Of a stretch of 64,000 bases of DNA, positions 38,415-48,989 are shown piece after piece. This stretch comes from Syntrophomonadaceae bacterium (lineage in GTDB: Bacteria; Bacillota; Dethiobacteria; DTU022), in assembly GCA_003567725.1 (NCBI GenBank), contig PWYU01000086.1, forward strand, positions 1 through 64,000. The letters are read 5' to 3'. A model generated the notes under the pieces. It was given only the letters and a program-made list of their open reading frames with translations, was not told the DNA's origin and made no database searches. Position 1 is the first letter of the stretch. Each line of letters starts with the position of its first letter. The translations under genes were made by a program, and so were the position numbers.

Positions 38415-40415
38415 ATGACTGATAAGCCTAAAATCGGTGTCTATATCTGCCACTGCGGTATTAATATCGCTTCAACGGTGGATGTAGAGACGGTTGAAGA
38501 ATATGCGCTTAAACTTCCAAATGTAGAAGTGGCGCGCACCTATTCATATATGTGTTCCGATCCCGGGCAGGCCCTGATCAAGGAAGATATTAAAGAAAAT
38601 GGGCTGAATAGGATTGTAGTTGCATCCTGTTCACCACGTATGCATGAAATGACGTTCCGGAAAGCAATCCAGGAAACGGGACTTAATCCTTATTTCCTTG
38701 AAATGGCTAACATCCGGGAGCAGTGTTCATGGGTGCACGAGGAAACGGAAGAAGCCACAGCCAAGGCCAAGAAGCTGATAGCTGCTTCAGTGGCCAAGGT
38801 CAGGCTGCTTGAAGCGCTTGAATCAAAAGAAGTTGATGCAGAACCGGCTGCCCTGGTAATCGGGGCCGGTATTGCCGGTATCCAGGCTGCGCTTGATATA
38901 GCCGATGCTGGATTTAAAACCTATCTTGTGGAAAAAACACCTTCTGTAGGGGGGCGAATGGCACAGCTTGATAAAACCTTCCCTACTCTTGATTGTTCGG
39001 CCTGTATCTTAACCCCTAAAATGGTCGACTGTGCCAACCATCCTAACATTGAGCTGCTCAGCTATTCCGAGGTAGAGGAAATCAATGGCTTTATCGGCAA
39101 CTTTGATATTAAGGTCCGAAAAAAAGCGCGCTATGTTGATTTTGACAAATGCACTGGCTGTGGAGACTGTGCCAAAGAATGCCGGGTAGCCGATCGTTTC
39201 CCCAGTGAATTTGATCAGGGTATGGGTAAGCGTTCAGCCATATACCTGCCTTTCCCCCAGGCTGTTCCGGCAAAGTATACTATTGATCCGGAAAACTGCC
39301 TTTACTTGAAGCGGGGTAAATGCGGTAAAGGTCCTAAATGTCAGGAGGCTTGCGGGGTCGGGGCCATCGACTTTGAACAGCAGGATGAATTCGTCGAATT
39401 CAGAGTTGGAGCAATTATTGTAGCTACCGGGTTCGATCCTTTTAACCCATCTCGCAAACCCGAATACGGTTATGACGATTACCCCAATGTCATTACCGGT
39501 ATGGAGATGGAAAGGCTTGTATCTGCTTCCGGGCCAACCGGAGGAAAGGTCGTTATCGATAACGGTGAAGAGGAAATCGAACCTAAAGAAGTAGCTTTTA
39601 TTAAATGTGTCGGCTCTCGCGATGAAAGTGTGGGCAATGAATATTGTTCCCGGGTGTGCTGTATGTATACGGCCAAGCAGGCCCATCTAATCAGGGAAAA
39701 GCTGCCTGATGCTAACATCAGAATCTATTACATGGATGTTCGGGCTTTCGGCAAAGGCTATGAAGAGTTTTACGACCGCGTTCGCCGGGAAAATGTCCGC
39801 TACATCAGGGGCAACCCTTCCGAGATTTTTAAGCGCGGTAATAAGCTGATCGTAAAAGCTGAGAATACTCTCACTTCTACCCCTGTGGAAGATGAAGTCG
39901 ATCTGGTGGTTCTGGGTGTAGGTCTTGAACCGCGTGCAGAAATGCGCCAGATCATGGATCTGCTGCGGCTGTCTCAGTCGGGAGACCGCTTTTTCCTGGA
40001 AGCCCATCCTAAATTACGACCGGTCGACACCGCTACTGAAGGTGTTTACCTGGCTGGATGCTGCCAGGGGCCAAAAGATATTCCGGATACTGTTGCTCAG
40101 GCCAAAGGGGCTGCTTCGTCGGCCATGATTCCACTGGCCAAAGGTAAAGTTACTATTGATGCCCAGGTAGCCGAGGTAAATGAGGCTACCTGTAGAGGTT
40201 GTGGTTTTTGTGTTGAAATATGCCCATACACAGCCATCGAGATGGTTACCGTCAACCGTTTTGGCCACGAAATCGAAGTGGCCCGGGTTAATGAAGCCCT
40301 GTGTAAAGGTTGCGGTTCATGCTCGGCGGCCTGTCTATCTGATTCAATACAGCCAAAATCGTTTCGCGATCGCCAGATATTACCGCAGATAGCAGCATTG
40401 GGGGTCATTAAATGA
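38415..40415 (+). CDS. hdrA: Heterodisulfide reductase subunit A-like protein
   Basis: IGVYICHCGINIASTVDVE, VIGAGIAGIQAALDIADAGFKTYLVEK, CTGCGDCAKEC, GYDDYPNVITGMEMERL, CRGCGFCVEICPY. Confidence 0.95.
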   Translation: MTDKPKIGVYICHCGINIASTVDVETVEEYALKLPNVEVARTYSYMCSDPGQALIKEDIKENGLNRIVVASCSPRMHEMTFRKAIQETGLNPYFLEMANIREQCSWVHEETEEATAKAKKLIAASVAKVRLLEALESKEVDAEPAALVIGAGIAGIQAALDIADAGFKTYLVEKTPSVGGRMAQLDKTFPTLDCSACILTPKMVDCANHPNIELLSYSEVEEINGFIGNFDIKVRKKARYVDFDKCTGCGDCAKECRVADRFPSEFDQGMGKRSAIYLPFPQAVPAKYTIDPENCLYLKRGKCGKGPKCQEACGVGAIDFEQQDEFVEFRVGAIIVATGFDPFNPSRKPEYGYDDYPNVITGMEMERLVSASGPTGGKVVIDNGEEEIEPKEVAFIKCVGSRDESVGNEYCSRVCCMYTAKQAHLIREKLPDANIRIYYMDVRAFGKGYEEFYDRVRRENVRYIRGNPSEIFKRGNKLIVKAENTLTSTPVEDEVDLVVLGVGLEPRAEMRQIMDLLRLSQSGDRFFLEAHPKLRPVDTATEGVYLAGCCQGPKDIPDTVAQAKGAASSAMIPLAKGKVTIDAQVAEVNEATCRGCGFCVEICPYTAIEMVTVNRFGHEIEVARVNEALCKGCGSCSAACLSDSIQPKSFRDRQILPQIAALGVIK

Positions 40416-40843
40416 GTGCTAATAACGAACCTAACATCGTAGCTTTCCTCTGTAACTGGTGTTCTTATGCCGGGGCGGACCTGGCTGGCACCAGCAGGAT
40501 GCAATACCCTTCCAATATTAATGTCATCAGGGTTATGTGCACCGGCCGGGTTAACCCTCTCTATGTGGTCAATGCTCTCCAGCAGGGAGCGGATGGGGTC
40601 CTGGTATCCGGTTGCCATCCCGGCGATTGCCATTACATGGAAGGTAATTATTTTGCCCGGCGCCGCCTGGGTATGTTAAAAGATCTGCTGGAATATGTTG
40701 GGGTAGATCCCCGGCGTTTCCACATGAGCTGGGTATCTGCTTCCGAAGGTCACAAATGGAAAGAAGTAGTGGAAAAAACCGTCGAAGATGCGCGTGAAGC
40801 CGGGCCTTTTGAAGGTTTCAGGCGCCGGCAGATCGACTGGTAG
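40412..40843 (+). CDS. MvhD/FlxD-like hydrogenase iron-sulfur subunit
   Basis: AFLCNWCSYAGADLAGTSRMQYPSNINVIRVMCTGRV, GADGVLVSGCHPGDCHYMEGN. Confidence 0.93.
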   Translation: MSANNEPNIVAFLCNWCSYAGADLAGTSRMQYPSNINVIRVMCTGRVNPLYVVNALQQGADGVLVSGCHPGDCHYMEGNYFARRRLGMLKDLLEYVGVDPRRFHMSWVSASEGHKWKEVVEKTVEDAREAGPFEGFRRRQIDW

Positions 40844-40859
40844 GAGGTATTTTAAAACA

Positions 40860-41840
40860 ATGGACTTGGATAAATTACGTGAAACCGCTGCCGAGGTAGC
40901 AGCCCGTGATGATGTAAAATACCTGATCGGTTGGGAAAAAGGAAGCTATGGTTACCGGGTAGCGCCGGCTTTTGCTGAAGACGCCGACGGTACTGCAGAT
41001 ATGATTTTCTCTCCTCTTTGCACCGCCAACCTGGCTACTTACCTTACCCTGGTGGAAAAGCTACCCCTGCCGCGCGGCCAGGAACCAGATAACCGCAAGG
41101 TAGCCTTGATGGTTAAGGGTTGTGACAGCCGGGCTGTAGCCCAGTTGCTGGTTGAAAAGGGTATCCATCGTGATGAAGTAGTCGTTATCGGCTGTCCCTG
41201 CCCGGGGATGGTCGACCCGGCTTTGCTTAGCGAGAAATATCCTGAAACGGAAGAAATAGCAGAACTCAAATGGAGCGATGATGGTTTTATTATAGTAAGA
41301 AATGGAGAAGAAACCGCCGTTCCCAGGGAAGAACTGCTGGCTGAAAAATGTCGGCTTTGCCGTTATCCCAACCCGGTCGTGAGTGATATCATGCTGGACG
41401 AACCGGTTGAATCCTGGGAACCGGCTGAAGATGAAGAAGTTACCGAAATAGAAGGCAAAGAAGTGGAGGGACGCTGGGATTACTGGCAGCAAGAGTTCTC
41501 AAATTGTATTCGCTGCTATAGCTGCCGTAATGTCTGTCCGCTCTGTTACTGCCAGGATTGTATACTCGATCGCATTAATCCGAGCTGGGTTTTTCGCTCG
41601 GTCAACTTTTCAGAGAATACTGCTTTCAACATTGCGCGGGCCTTTCATCTGGCCGGACGCTGTATAGAATGTGGTGAGTGCGAGCGGGTTTGTCCGGCAA
41701 ATATTCCCCTGGGCAAGATAAACCGCAAATTGGCCCGGGAAGTTCGGGATAAATACGGCTTCGAGCCAGGTCTGGATCCGGAGTCTGAACCATTCCAGGC
41801 CAGCTATAAGCCTGATGATCCCGAGGACTTCATACTTTAG
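40860..41840 (+). CDS. 4Fe-4S ferredoxin-type protein, FlxC-like
   Basis: MDLDKLRETAAEV start with GGAGG RBS; CIRCYSCRNVCPLCYCQDC and CIECGECERVCPANIPL. Confidence 0.85.
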   Translation: MDLDKLRETAAEVAARDDVKYLIGWEKGSYGYRVAPAFAEDADGTADMIFSPLCTANLATYLTLVEKLPLPRGQEPDNRKVALMVKGCDSRAVAQLLVEKGIHRDEVVVIGCPCPGMVDPALLSEKYPETEEIAELKWSDDGFIIVRNGEETAVPREELLAEKCRLCRYPNPVVSDIMLDEPVESWEPAEDEEVTEIEGKEVEGRWDYWQQEFSNCIRCYSCRNVCPLCYCQDCILDRINPSWVFRSVNFSENTAFNIARAFHLAGRCIECGECERVCPANIPLGKINRKLAREVRDKYGFEPGLDPESEPFQASYKPDDPEDFIL

Positions 41841-41842
41841 AG

Positions 41843-42865
41843 GTGGGTGATATGTCAGCGATGCTGTTAAATAAAGAAAAATGGCCGGATTTTGTTGAAA
41901 AGTTGGCCGGTAAAACAATCTGGGCTCCACAGGGGGAAGAAGCTGAAATGCGCTTTGCCCCGGTGACTGAAGGAGAAGCGCCCGCCCTTGAATACGGCAA
42001 TACCAGGGTGCCTCCCAAACAGGCGGTATTTCCCCAGACTGAAACAATGTTTCGCTTTCAGCTTGGCGGGGAAGAACTTGAAATACCAAAGCTGGAAGAA
42101 GAAGCTGTTTTACTGGGAGTGCGTCCTTGTGATGCCCGCTCTATGGCTATAGTGGACAATTTGTTCAGCTGGGATGAAAATGATCCTTACTATTTTAAAC
42201 ACCGGGAGCTGCTAACTCTGGTTGGCCTAACCTGTACTGAACCGGGGTTGAACTGCTTTTGCACCTCTGTAGGCGGAGGGCCGGCCTCCAAAGAGGGCCT
42301 GGATCTTCTGATGACCGACCTGGGCGATCAATACCTTTTGGAAGCGATAACTGAGAAGGGCGAAGCTCTGCTTAAAGCAGCAGGTGAAGTTTTGGAAGAC
42401 GCCGGTGATGAGCAAATTAAAGAAAAAGAAAGATTAACCGAAGAAGCTGCAGCGAATATCAAACGTAACGTGAACCCGGATGGTATCCCCGAAGGGTTGC
42501 CCGGCTTGTGGGAAGATCCCTTATGGCAGAGGGTATCTGCATCCTGCCTTGGTTGTGGAACCTGCACCTATCTATGTCCCACCTGCCACTGCTTTGATAT
42601 TCAAGATGAAGTAGAAGGTTTTTCCGCCAGGCGCTGCAGAACCTGGGACTCCTGTATGTTTAATGAATATACCATGCATACCTCGGGGCACAACCCCAGG
42701 CCGTCACGCCGGGAGCGGACCAGGAACCGGATTAATCATAAATATAGTTACTATGTCGACAAGTTTGATGTAATTGCTTGTGTCGGGTGCGGCCGCTGTA
42801 TTAACCTTTGCCCCGTGAACATCGACATTGTTGATATTTTAAGGCAGGTGAAGGAGGCGCTATGA
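41843..42865 (+). CDS. 4Fe-4S protein, FlxB / hydrogenase-sulfur reductase beta subunit-like
   Basis: LLGVRPCDARSMAIVDNLF; CLGCGTCTYLCPTCHCFDI; CVGCGRCINLCPVNIDIV. Confidence 0.87.
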   Translation: MGDMSAMLLNKEKWPDFVEKLAGKTIWAPQGEEAEMRFAPVTEGEAPALEYGNTRVPPKQAVFPQTETMFRFQLGGEELEIPKLEEEAVLLGVRPCDARSMAIVDNLFSWDENDPYYFKHRELLTLVGLTCTEPGLNCFCTSVGGGPASKEGLDLLMTDLGDQYLLEAITEKGEALLKAAGEVLEDAGDEQIKEKERLTEEAAANIKRNVNPDGIPEGLPGLWEDPLWQRVSASCLGCGTCTYLCPTCHCFDIQDEVEGFSARRCRTWDSCMFNEYTMHTSGHNPRPSRRERTRNRINHKYSYYVDKFDVIACVGCGRCINLCPVNIDIVDILRQVKEAL

Positions 42866-43710
42866 AAACCAACGAAAACCCCTACATTCCGTATTATGCA
42901 ACAGTAGAAGATACCTGGTTTGAAACCGGCGGTGAAAGGGCAATTAAAACTTTTAAAGTTGTTTTCGATGATGAAGAGGTTCGCAAAAACTGGAACCACC
43001 GCCCGGGTCAGTGTGCTATGATTGGCATACTTGGGGTCGGAGAAAGCATGATCTCAATTTCCTGCTCTCCCACCGAGGGCGATTTTCTACGTTTTTCGGT
43101 AATGAGAATGGGTAAAGTGACTCAGGCCTTGCACCAGCTTGAGGCAGGAGATAAAATGACCGTTCGTGGGCCTTATGGCAACAGTTTCCCCTTAGAAGAA
43201 TGGGAAGGGAAACATGTTATAACTATAGGTGGCGGTATCGGTCAGGCGCCAATGCGCCCCGTAGTAGAATATGTCAAGGCCAACTATCAAAAATACGACG
43301 GCCTGACCATGATCTATGGGGCTAGGACTTCCGGTGACCTTTGCTTCAAGGGTGAATTCGAAGCGATGGCGCAAAATGAAGATCTTTCCTGCCACCTGAC
43401 CATTGATATCGAGGAAGAGCAATGGGATCACAACGTTGGTTTTGTGCCTCAGGTATTGCTGGATGTAAAGCCATCACCGGATAATACTATTGCCGTTACC
43501 TGTGGCCCGCCGATTATGATTCGCTTTGTCCTGGAAAACCTTAAAAAACTGGGTTTTGAAGATGATCAGATCTATACTACCTTAGAAAACAGGATGAAGT
43601 GTGGCATCGGTAAGTGTGGTCGCTGTAATGCCGGGAATATGTATGTTTGTAAGGATGGTCCGGTCTTCAATTATGCTGCTCTAAAAGAGATTCCGGAAGC
43701 TTTTTCTTGA
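42862..43710 (+). CDS. FAD/NAD(P)-binding oxidoreductase, FlxA / hydrogenase gamma-like
   Basis: NHRPGQCAMIGILGVGE, VITIGGGIGQAPMRPVVEY, MKCGIGKCGRCNAG...VCKDGPVF. Confidence 0.9.
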   Translation: MKTNENPYIPYYATVEDTWFETGGERAIKTFKVVFDDEEVRKNWNHRPGQCAMIGILGVGESMISISCSPTEGDFLRFSVMRMGKVTQALHQLEAGDKMTVRGPYGNSFPLEEWEGKHVITIGGGIGQAPMRPVVEYVKANYQKYDGLTMIYGARTSGDLCFKGEFEAMAQNEDLSCHLTIDIEEEQWDHNVGFVPQVLLDVKPSPDNTIAVTCGPPIMIRFVLENLKKLGFEDDQIYTTLENRMKCGIGKCGRCNAGNMYVCKDGPVFNYAALKEIPEAFS

Positions 43711-43750
43711 TCAATTACCTTTTTAATTAATCACATCAGAGATCTAGCAC

Positions 43751-43786
43751 AAAGAGGCACGGCCGCTTCGAACGGGGTGCCTCTTT
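43751..43786 (+). terminator. Terminator after the Hdr-Etf-Flx cluster
   Basis: AAAGAGGCAC...GTGCCTCTTT hairpin. Confidence 0.7.
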
Positions 43787-44003
43787 GTATGTCTTAAAAT
43801 CACCCACTGGTTCATAGCATTTAAGTTTTAAAGAATTCTGTCCGGATCTATTTAAAACTTACGAATAAGGACATTTTTCGAATCCCTGATTATAATTTCA
43901 CGATATCTTGTTAGTTCAGGCTGGTTGTGCTAAGCTTTATAAATAAGTCTTTGCCACCAGAACTGGTTGAAACGGCGAATGAATTACCCGGGAGGGTTTT
44001 TCT

Positions 44004-44471
44004 ATGGAACAATACGGATTGATTACCGAGAATAAAGGTGAGACAGCGATTGTCACCCTGCAGAAGCACTTATCCTGTGAAAAATGTGGTCGCTGCGGTA
44101 TATTAAGCGGCGCTGGAAAACGCGATGTTGCAATAGAAGCTTCCAACCCCATCAGAGCTGAAAAAGGGCAGCGCGTACTGCTTGAAACTGATGACCGCCG
44201 CCTGCTTTTTGTATCTTTTATGCTTTATATAGTTCCCCTGTTCGGCCTGATAGCAGGCATATTTTCCTGGCTGGCGCTTGCGGAGCATTTCGCTTTTCAG
44301 CGTAATCAGGAACTATATGCAGTCGGGACTGGATTTGGCTTAATGGCAGTTATCTTTTTCTTTATTCGGGTTTGGGATAATAAAGCCAAAAATAATCCTT
44401 ATTACAGGCCGGTTATCACCGAAATAATCAATGAGTCAGGATCGAAAGCAAAGTGTGAAAATCCGGAATAA
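44004..44471 (+). CDS. SoxR-reducing system RseC family protein
   Basis: GETAIVTLQKHLSCEKCGRCGI Cys cluster, two TM helices. Confidence 0.85.
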   Translation: MEQYGLITENKGETAIVTLQKHLSCEKCGRCGILSGAGKRDVAIEASNPIRAEKGQRVLLETDDRRLLFVSFMLYIVPLFGLIAGIFSWLALAEHFAFQRNQELYAVGTGFGLMAVIFFFIRVWDNKAKNNPYYRPVITEIINESGSKAKCENPE

Positions 44472-44525
44472 AGATATGGCCCAGGATCATAACCTGATCA
44501 ACTACAGATAACCAGGAGGTGTACT

Positions 44526-45548
44526 ATGTCAAAAATTATTAATGTAGCGGTGGTTGGAGCGACTGGAATGGTAGGTCAAAAAATGATCGAAGTTTTATCT
44601 GAGCGCCGGTTTCCTTTTTCAGGACTTAAATTATTAGCTTCTTCAAGATCTGCAGGGCAGGTTATGCCGGTAAATGGAAAAGAATACCAGGTAGAAGCAG
44701 TTACACCTGCTGCTTTTGAAGGTGTTGATTTTGCTTTTTTTAGCGCCGGTGAGGCCATCAGCAAGGAATACGGCCCGGAAGCGGCCCGGAGAGGAGCAGT
44801 GGTTATCGATAATAGTAATGCTTTCCGTATGGATAGCAATGTGCCGCTGGTAGTGCCGGAGGTCAACCCCGCTGAGGCAAAAAAACATCAAGGGATTATT
44901 GCCAATCCGAACTGTTCAACGATTCAGATGGTAGTTGTGCTTCAACCTTTACAGAACCAGATGCCGTTGAAAAGAGTTGTTGCAGCTACGTACCAGGCTG
45001 TATCAGGGGCGGGTAAAGAAGCCGTTGATGAATTAAAACAGCAATGTCGTGATTATCTTGAGGGTAAAAAGATAAAAGCTGAATTTATTCCCCAAAAAGG
45101 TGCCAGGCGCAATTACCAGATTGCTTTTAATATGGTCCCGCAGCTCGATGTTTTTGTTGAAGATGGTTATTGTAAAGAAGAAATCAAAATGGTCAATGAA
45201 AGTAGAAAAATAATGGGGCTGCCAGATCTGGCGGTTACAGCTACCACAGTGCGGGTTCCGGTGATGAACGGCCACTCCATTGCTCTTAACGTAGAACTAA
45301 AAGGCAAAATGAGCGCTCTTGAAGCTCGCAATATTTTAAATAGTGCCCCCGGTGTTAAGGTAATTGATAACCCTGAAGAACTTGAATATCCCATGCCTTT
45401 CTATTCAGATGGTGATGATGCTGTTTACGTTGGACGTATTAGACCAGATTTTTCAATTGAAAACGGTTTAAACCTCTGGGTTGTGGCTGATAATATCCGT
45501 AAAGGCGCTGCCACCAATTCAATTCAGATTGCCGAACTGCTGCTTTAA
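44526..45548 (+). CDS. asd: Aspartate-semialdehyde dehydrogenase
   Basis: VAVVGATGMVGQKMIEVL, IANPNCSTIQMVV, YQAVSGAGKEAVDEL. Confidence 0.96.
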   Translation: MSKIINVAVVGATGMVGQKMIEVLSERRFPFSGLKLLASSRSAGQVMPVNGKEYQVEAVTPAAFEGVDFAFFSAGEAISKEYGPEAARRGAVVIDNSNAFRMDSNVPLVVPEVNPAEAKKHQGIIANPNCSTIQMVVVLQPLQNQMPLKRVVAATYQAVSGAGKEAVDELKQQCRDYLEGKKIKAEFIPQKGARRNYQIAFNMVPQLDVFVEDGYCKEEIKMVNESRKIMGLPDLAVTATTVRVPVMNGHSIALNVELKGKMSALEARNILNSAPGVKVIDNPEELEYPMPFYSDGDDAVYVGRIRPDFSIENGLNLWVVADNIRKGAATNSIQIAELLL

Positions 45549-45581
45549 ACAGAAAGTGTTTAACAGAAAGGAGTTTAAATT

Positions 45582-46595
45582 ATGATTGTAGTTATGAACC
45601 ATGGCGCATCTGAAGAAGATGTTAGCAAGGTTACAGATAAGCTTAAGAAGATGGGCTATGGTGTTCACCTTTCAAGTGGAGAAAACCGCACTATTATTGG
45701 GGTTATCGGACAGCGCCGGGAAGAAGCAGCCCAGACACTTGAAGCTATGCCTCAGGTAGAACGGGTGGTCTTTATTACCCGGCCGTTCAAACTGGCCGGT
45801 AGAGAATTTCATCCTGATGATACAGTGATCAAAATTGGCAATACCTCAATTGGAGGGCCAGAGCTGATCATTATGGCCGGGCCTTGTGCTGTCGAAAGCG
45901 AAGAGCAGTTGATGGAGGCTGCCAGCGTTGTTAAAGAAGCAGGGGCCCGGGTATTTCGGGCAGGAGCTTACAAACCGCGCACCTCTCCTTACAGTTTTCA
46001 GGGACTGGAGGACAAAGGCCTTCATTATTTGAACAAGGTGCGCTCTGAGACTGAACTGCTGATAGTAACCGAGGTTATGGATCAATTTACCGTTAATGAC
46101 ATAGCACAGTGTGCTGACATCCTTCAGGTTGGAGCCCGTAACATGCAAAACTACTTTCTTTTAAGGGAACTGGGCAAGATTCGTAAGCCGGTCTTGCTTA
46201 AGAGGGGTCTTTCGGCCACCATAGAAGAGTGGTTGATGGCGGCAGAATACATCTTGAGTGGTGGTAATTATGATGTAATACTATGTGAACGGGGTATTCG
46301 CACTTTTGAACCTTATACCAGGAACACTCTTGATTTAAGTGCGGTTCCTCTGGTTAAACAGCTAAGCCATTTACCGGTGCTTGTTGATCCCAGTCATGGG
46401 ACCGGCCATTCAAACCTGGTCCCGGCTATGAGTAAAGCAGCCCTGGCTGCAGGAGCAGACGGCCTTATGATTGAAGTGCACCCCAAACCTGAGGAAGCTC
46501 TTTCAGACGGGCCGCAGTCGCTAAACCCTGATCAGTTTAAGGCCTTAATTAAAGAATTAAAAGGGGTGGCTCTCAGTGCTGGCAGGCTCCTCTGA
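45582..46595 (+). CDS. aroF: 3-deoxy-7-phosphoheptulonate synthase
   Basis: [65 protein letters not shown]. Confidence 0.96.
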   Translation: MIVVMNHGASEEDVSKVTDKLKKMGYGVHLSSGENRTIIGVIGQRREEAAQTLEAMPQVERVVFITRPFKLAGREFHPDDTVIKIGNTSIGGPELIIMAGPCAVESEEQLMEAASVVKEAGARVFRAGAYKPRTSPYSFQGLEDKGLHYLNKVRSETELLIVTEVMDQFTVNDIAQCADILQVGARNMQNYFLLRELGKIRKPVLLKRGLSATIEEWLMAAEYILSGGNYDVILCERGIRTFEPYTRNTLDLSAVPLVKQLSHLPVLVDPSHGTGHSNLVPAMSKAALAAGADGLMIEVHPKPEEALSDGPQSLNPDQFKALIKELKGVALSAGRLL

Positions 46596-47700
46596 TAGCG
46601 GTTTTTTTTATAATCAGGTGGCTTTGATCGGTACTGGCTTGATCGGCGGAAGTATTGGTATTGCTCTTCGAGAAAGACGCCTGGTGAAAAAGATTACCGG
46701 CTTTGATCAAAACTTGCAAGCTTTAGAGGAGGCAATGAAAAGGGGGGCAATTGACAGGGCTGCCAGTTCTCCTGCAGAGGCAGTACAGGAATCCGACCTG
46801 GTGATCCTGGCTGTTCCCGTTTTAAATACCCTTGAGCTGCTAAAGGGTATACTGCCCTTTTTAAAGCAGGATGCAGTTGTTACCGATGTGGGCAGCACTA
46901 AAGCTTCGATTATGAAAGAGACTGCAGGCCTTTTCCCTGAAGCGGTGCATTTTATTGGCGGCCATCCTATGGCCGGTTCTGAAGAAAGCGGTATTACAGG
47001 TGCTGATCCAGCCTTATTAGAGAATGCTATTTACGTTCTCACCCCCAATCCTGACTGCCCGCAAATAATTGTTGACAAGCTAAAGCAGGTTCTAAAAGAA
47101 ACCGGAGCCGAACCACTCATTCTTGATCCAGAAGAACATGATCGGGTGGTTGCTTCCGTCAGTCATCTCCCCTATGTGGTAGCAGCGGCTTTAACCAGTA
47201 GCGTGGCTGGCGCTGAAAATATGGAGCTGGTTCGAACACTGGCTGCAGGGGGGTTTAGAGATAGTACCAGGATTGCTTTAAGCAATCCAGATCTCTGGCG
47301 GGGTATTTGTTTAAGCAACCGTGAAGAATTGGGCAAAGCACTTTCTTCTTTCCAGGACAGCCTTGAAAGAATTCAAAGAAAACTGGCTGATTGTGATCAA
47401 GATGCTATCGAAGAATTTTTCAGGGAGGCCCGTGATTACAGATCAAATATCCCTTATCGCGGCCGGGGGATTTTACCGGAGCTTTATGAAGTAATTGTTT
47501 TAATTAAAGATACACCGGGTGCTATAGGGCACCTGGCTACCTTGTTGGGAGAGTCAGGAATAAATATTGATGCTATAGAGATTCTCCATGTTCGTGAACT
47601 GGCCGGTGGTAGTATCCGCCTTGGTTTTAGAAATATTGAGCAAAAGCAAAAAGCCTTAAAAGTGCTGGATGAAAAAGGTTATTCTTCTTACAGTAAATAA
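46576..47700 (+). CDS. tyrA: Prephenate dehydrogenase with C-terminal ACT domain
   Basis: [38 protein letters not shown]-like C-terminus. Confidence 0.93.
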   Translation: MLAGSSDSGFFYNQVALIGTGLIGGSIGIALRERRLVKKITGFDQNLQALEEAMKRGAIDRAASSPAEAVQESDLVILAVPVLNTLELLKGILPFLKQDAVVTDVGSTKASIMKETAGLFPEAVHFIGGHPMAGSEESGITGADPALLENAIYVLTPNPDCPQIIVDKLKQVLKETGAEPLILDPEEHDRVVASVSHLPYVVAAALTSSVAGAENMELVRTLAAGGFRDSTRIALSNPDLWRGICLSNREELGKALSSFQDSLERIQRKLADCDQDAIEEFFREARDYRSNIPYRGRGILPELYEVIVLIKDTPGAIGHLATLLGESGINIDAIEILHVRELAGGSIRLGFRNIEQKQKALKVLDEKGYSSYSK

Positions 47701-47738
47701 GGTAGTTGGCACTTTGGTATTAATAAAACTGGTAATAA

Positions 47739-48191
47739 TCAATTTTGGCTAAGGTAGAGGTTCCCCTGTTCGCCGGCCAGATCGGCCAGGCTTTTGGCCT
47801 GCAATTCATATTTCATGGCGTCCTTTACTCGTTGCCATACCAGACGGGTCACGCACTTATCCCATCTCTCGCAGGCTTGATCATCAATGCAGATTACCGG
47901 CGAAATCGAACCTTCCACGCTTTCTACAATATCATACAAAGTGATTTTATGCGGGTCTACCGCCAGGTGGTAACCGCCGCGGCTTCCCTTCTGGGTGCGG
48001 ACATAACCCCTGGCTCGCAGTGGCGCCATAATCTGTTCCAGATATTTAACTGAAATATCCTGCTTGCAGGCAATATCATTAAGTTGAACAGGTTCCGAAT
48101 TATTATAGCAGAGGGCTAATTCGATCATGGCCCGTGCGGCATAGCGCACCTTAGTAGAAATTTGCAGTTTCATCGACCTCCCTTGAATCAA
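47739..48191 (-). CDS. Rrf2 family transcriptional regulator
   Basis: MKLQISTKVRYAARAMIELALCYNNSEPVQLNDIACKQDISVKYLEQIMAPLRARGYVRTQKGSRGGYHLA; Cys-bearing C-terminal region. Confidence 0.94.
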   Translation of the reverse strand: MIQGRSMKLQISTKVRYAARAMIELALCYNNSEPVQLNDIACKQDISVKYLEQIMAPLRARGYVRTQKGSRGGYHLAVDPHKITLYDIVESVEGSISPVICIDDQACERWDKCVTRLVWQRVKDAMKYELQAKSLADLAGEQGNLYLSQN

Positions 48192-48360
48192 TTATAGTAT
48201 ATCTATTTTATTTATAGCTATAATATAATATTACCTTTCTTAATAGGGGTTGTCAAAAGAAATTTTCTTTTAAGGCCAAAACTTTATAGTTCTTACCTGT
48301 AAGGGTAGTGCAAGACAGCATAATCATACATAATGCATCACTTTTTGTTCCTGTTTCGAC

Positions 48361-48500
48361 CCGGCCGGGCTGTTGGTTAAATTGCCTGCAATGAAACTGT
48401 GCTTGCAGAACGTTCAGGCAGAAAAAGCAGCGGTTTAGCTTCGGCCCTTCGTCCGGGCTTTTTTAGTCGATAAGCTCATCTTTTGTTCTTGCCCGGTGGT
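48361..48500 (+). repeat. Dispersed intergenic repeat family A, copy 3
   Basis: CCGGGCTGTTGGTTAAATTGCCTGCAATGAAACTGTGCTTGCAGAACGTTCAGGCAGAAAAAGCAGCGGTTTAGCTTCGGCCCTTCGTCCGGGCTTTTTTAG, close to copy 2 (reverse complement). Confidence 0.8.
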
Positions 48501-48596
48501 TGTCTTCCTGCAGCACAGCCCGCGTACAAAAGAAAGTGGCGCTTTAAAAGCACCTCTTTCTTCAGGAGTATATGCTGTCTTAGCAAATTAATGCGC

Positions 48597-48803
48597 TTAT
48601 TCTCCCTGGTACTTAAATGAGACGTTCATTTTAACCCTGAAAACAATATTCCCTTCTTCTATCTTAATATCCATTTCCTTTACTTCAGCTACCCTCAAGT
48701 CGCGAAGTGTTTTTGAGGCAGTGGTTACCGCTACCCGGGCAGCTTCTTCCCATGACTTTTCACTGGTACCGATTAGCTCGACTACTTTATAGACGCTTTC
48801 CAC
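48597..48803 (-). CDS. Dodecin family protein
   Basis: VESVYKVVELIGTSEKSWEEAARVAVTTASKTLRDLRVAEVKEMDIKIEEGNI; GTG start at 48803 after AGGAGG. Confidence 0.92.
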   Translation of the reverse strand: MESVYKVVELIGTSEKSWEEAARVAVTTASKTLRDLRVAEVKEMDIKIEEGNIVFRVKMNVSFKYQGE

Positions 48804-48989
48804 AGTGATCCTCCTTTCACAGAAGAAATTCTTTATAAACAGTATACGCATAATTTAGCTATATGTCAATATTGCGTCAATTTACCAACATCGCTTCTTG
48901 TTTAAAAATTAACCGGACTTCAAAGTGCGAAATCCGGTTAAAGATGCTTAGCTTTAAGCTGGTTTTTCTTGCAAAATAAAACAGAGCTA

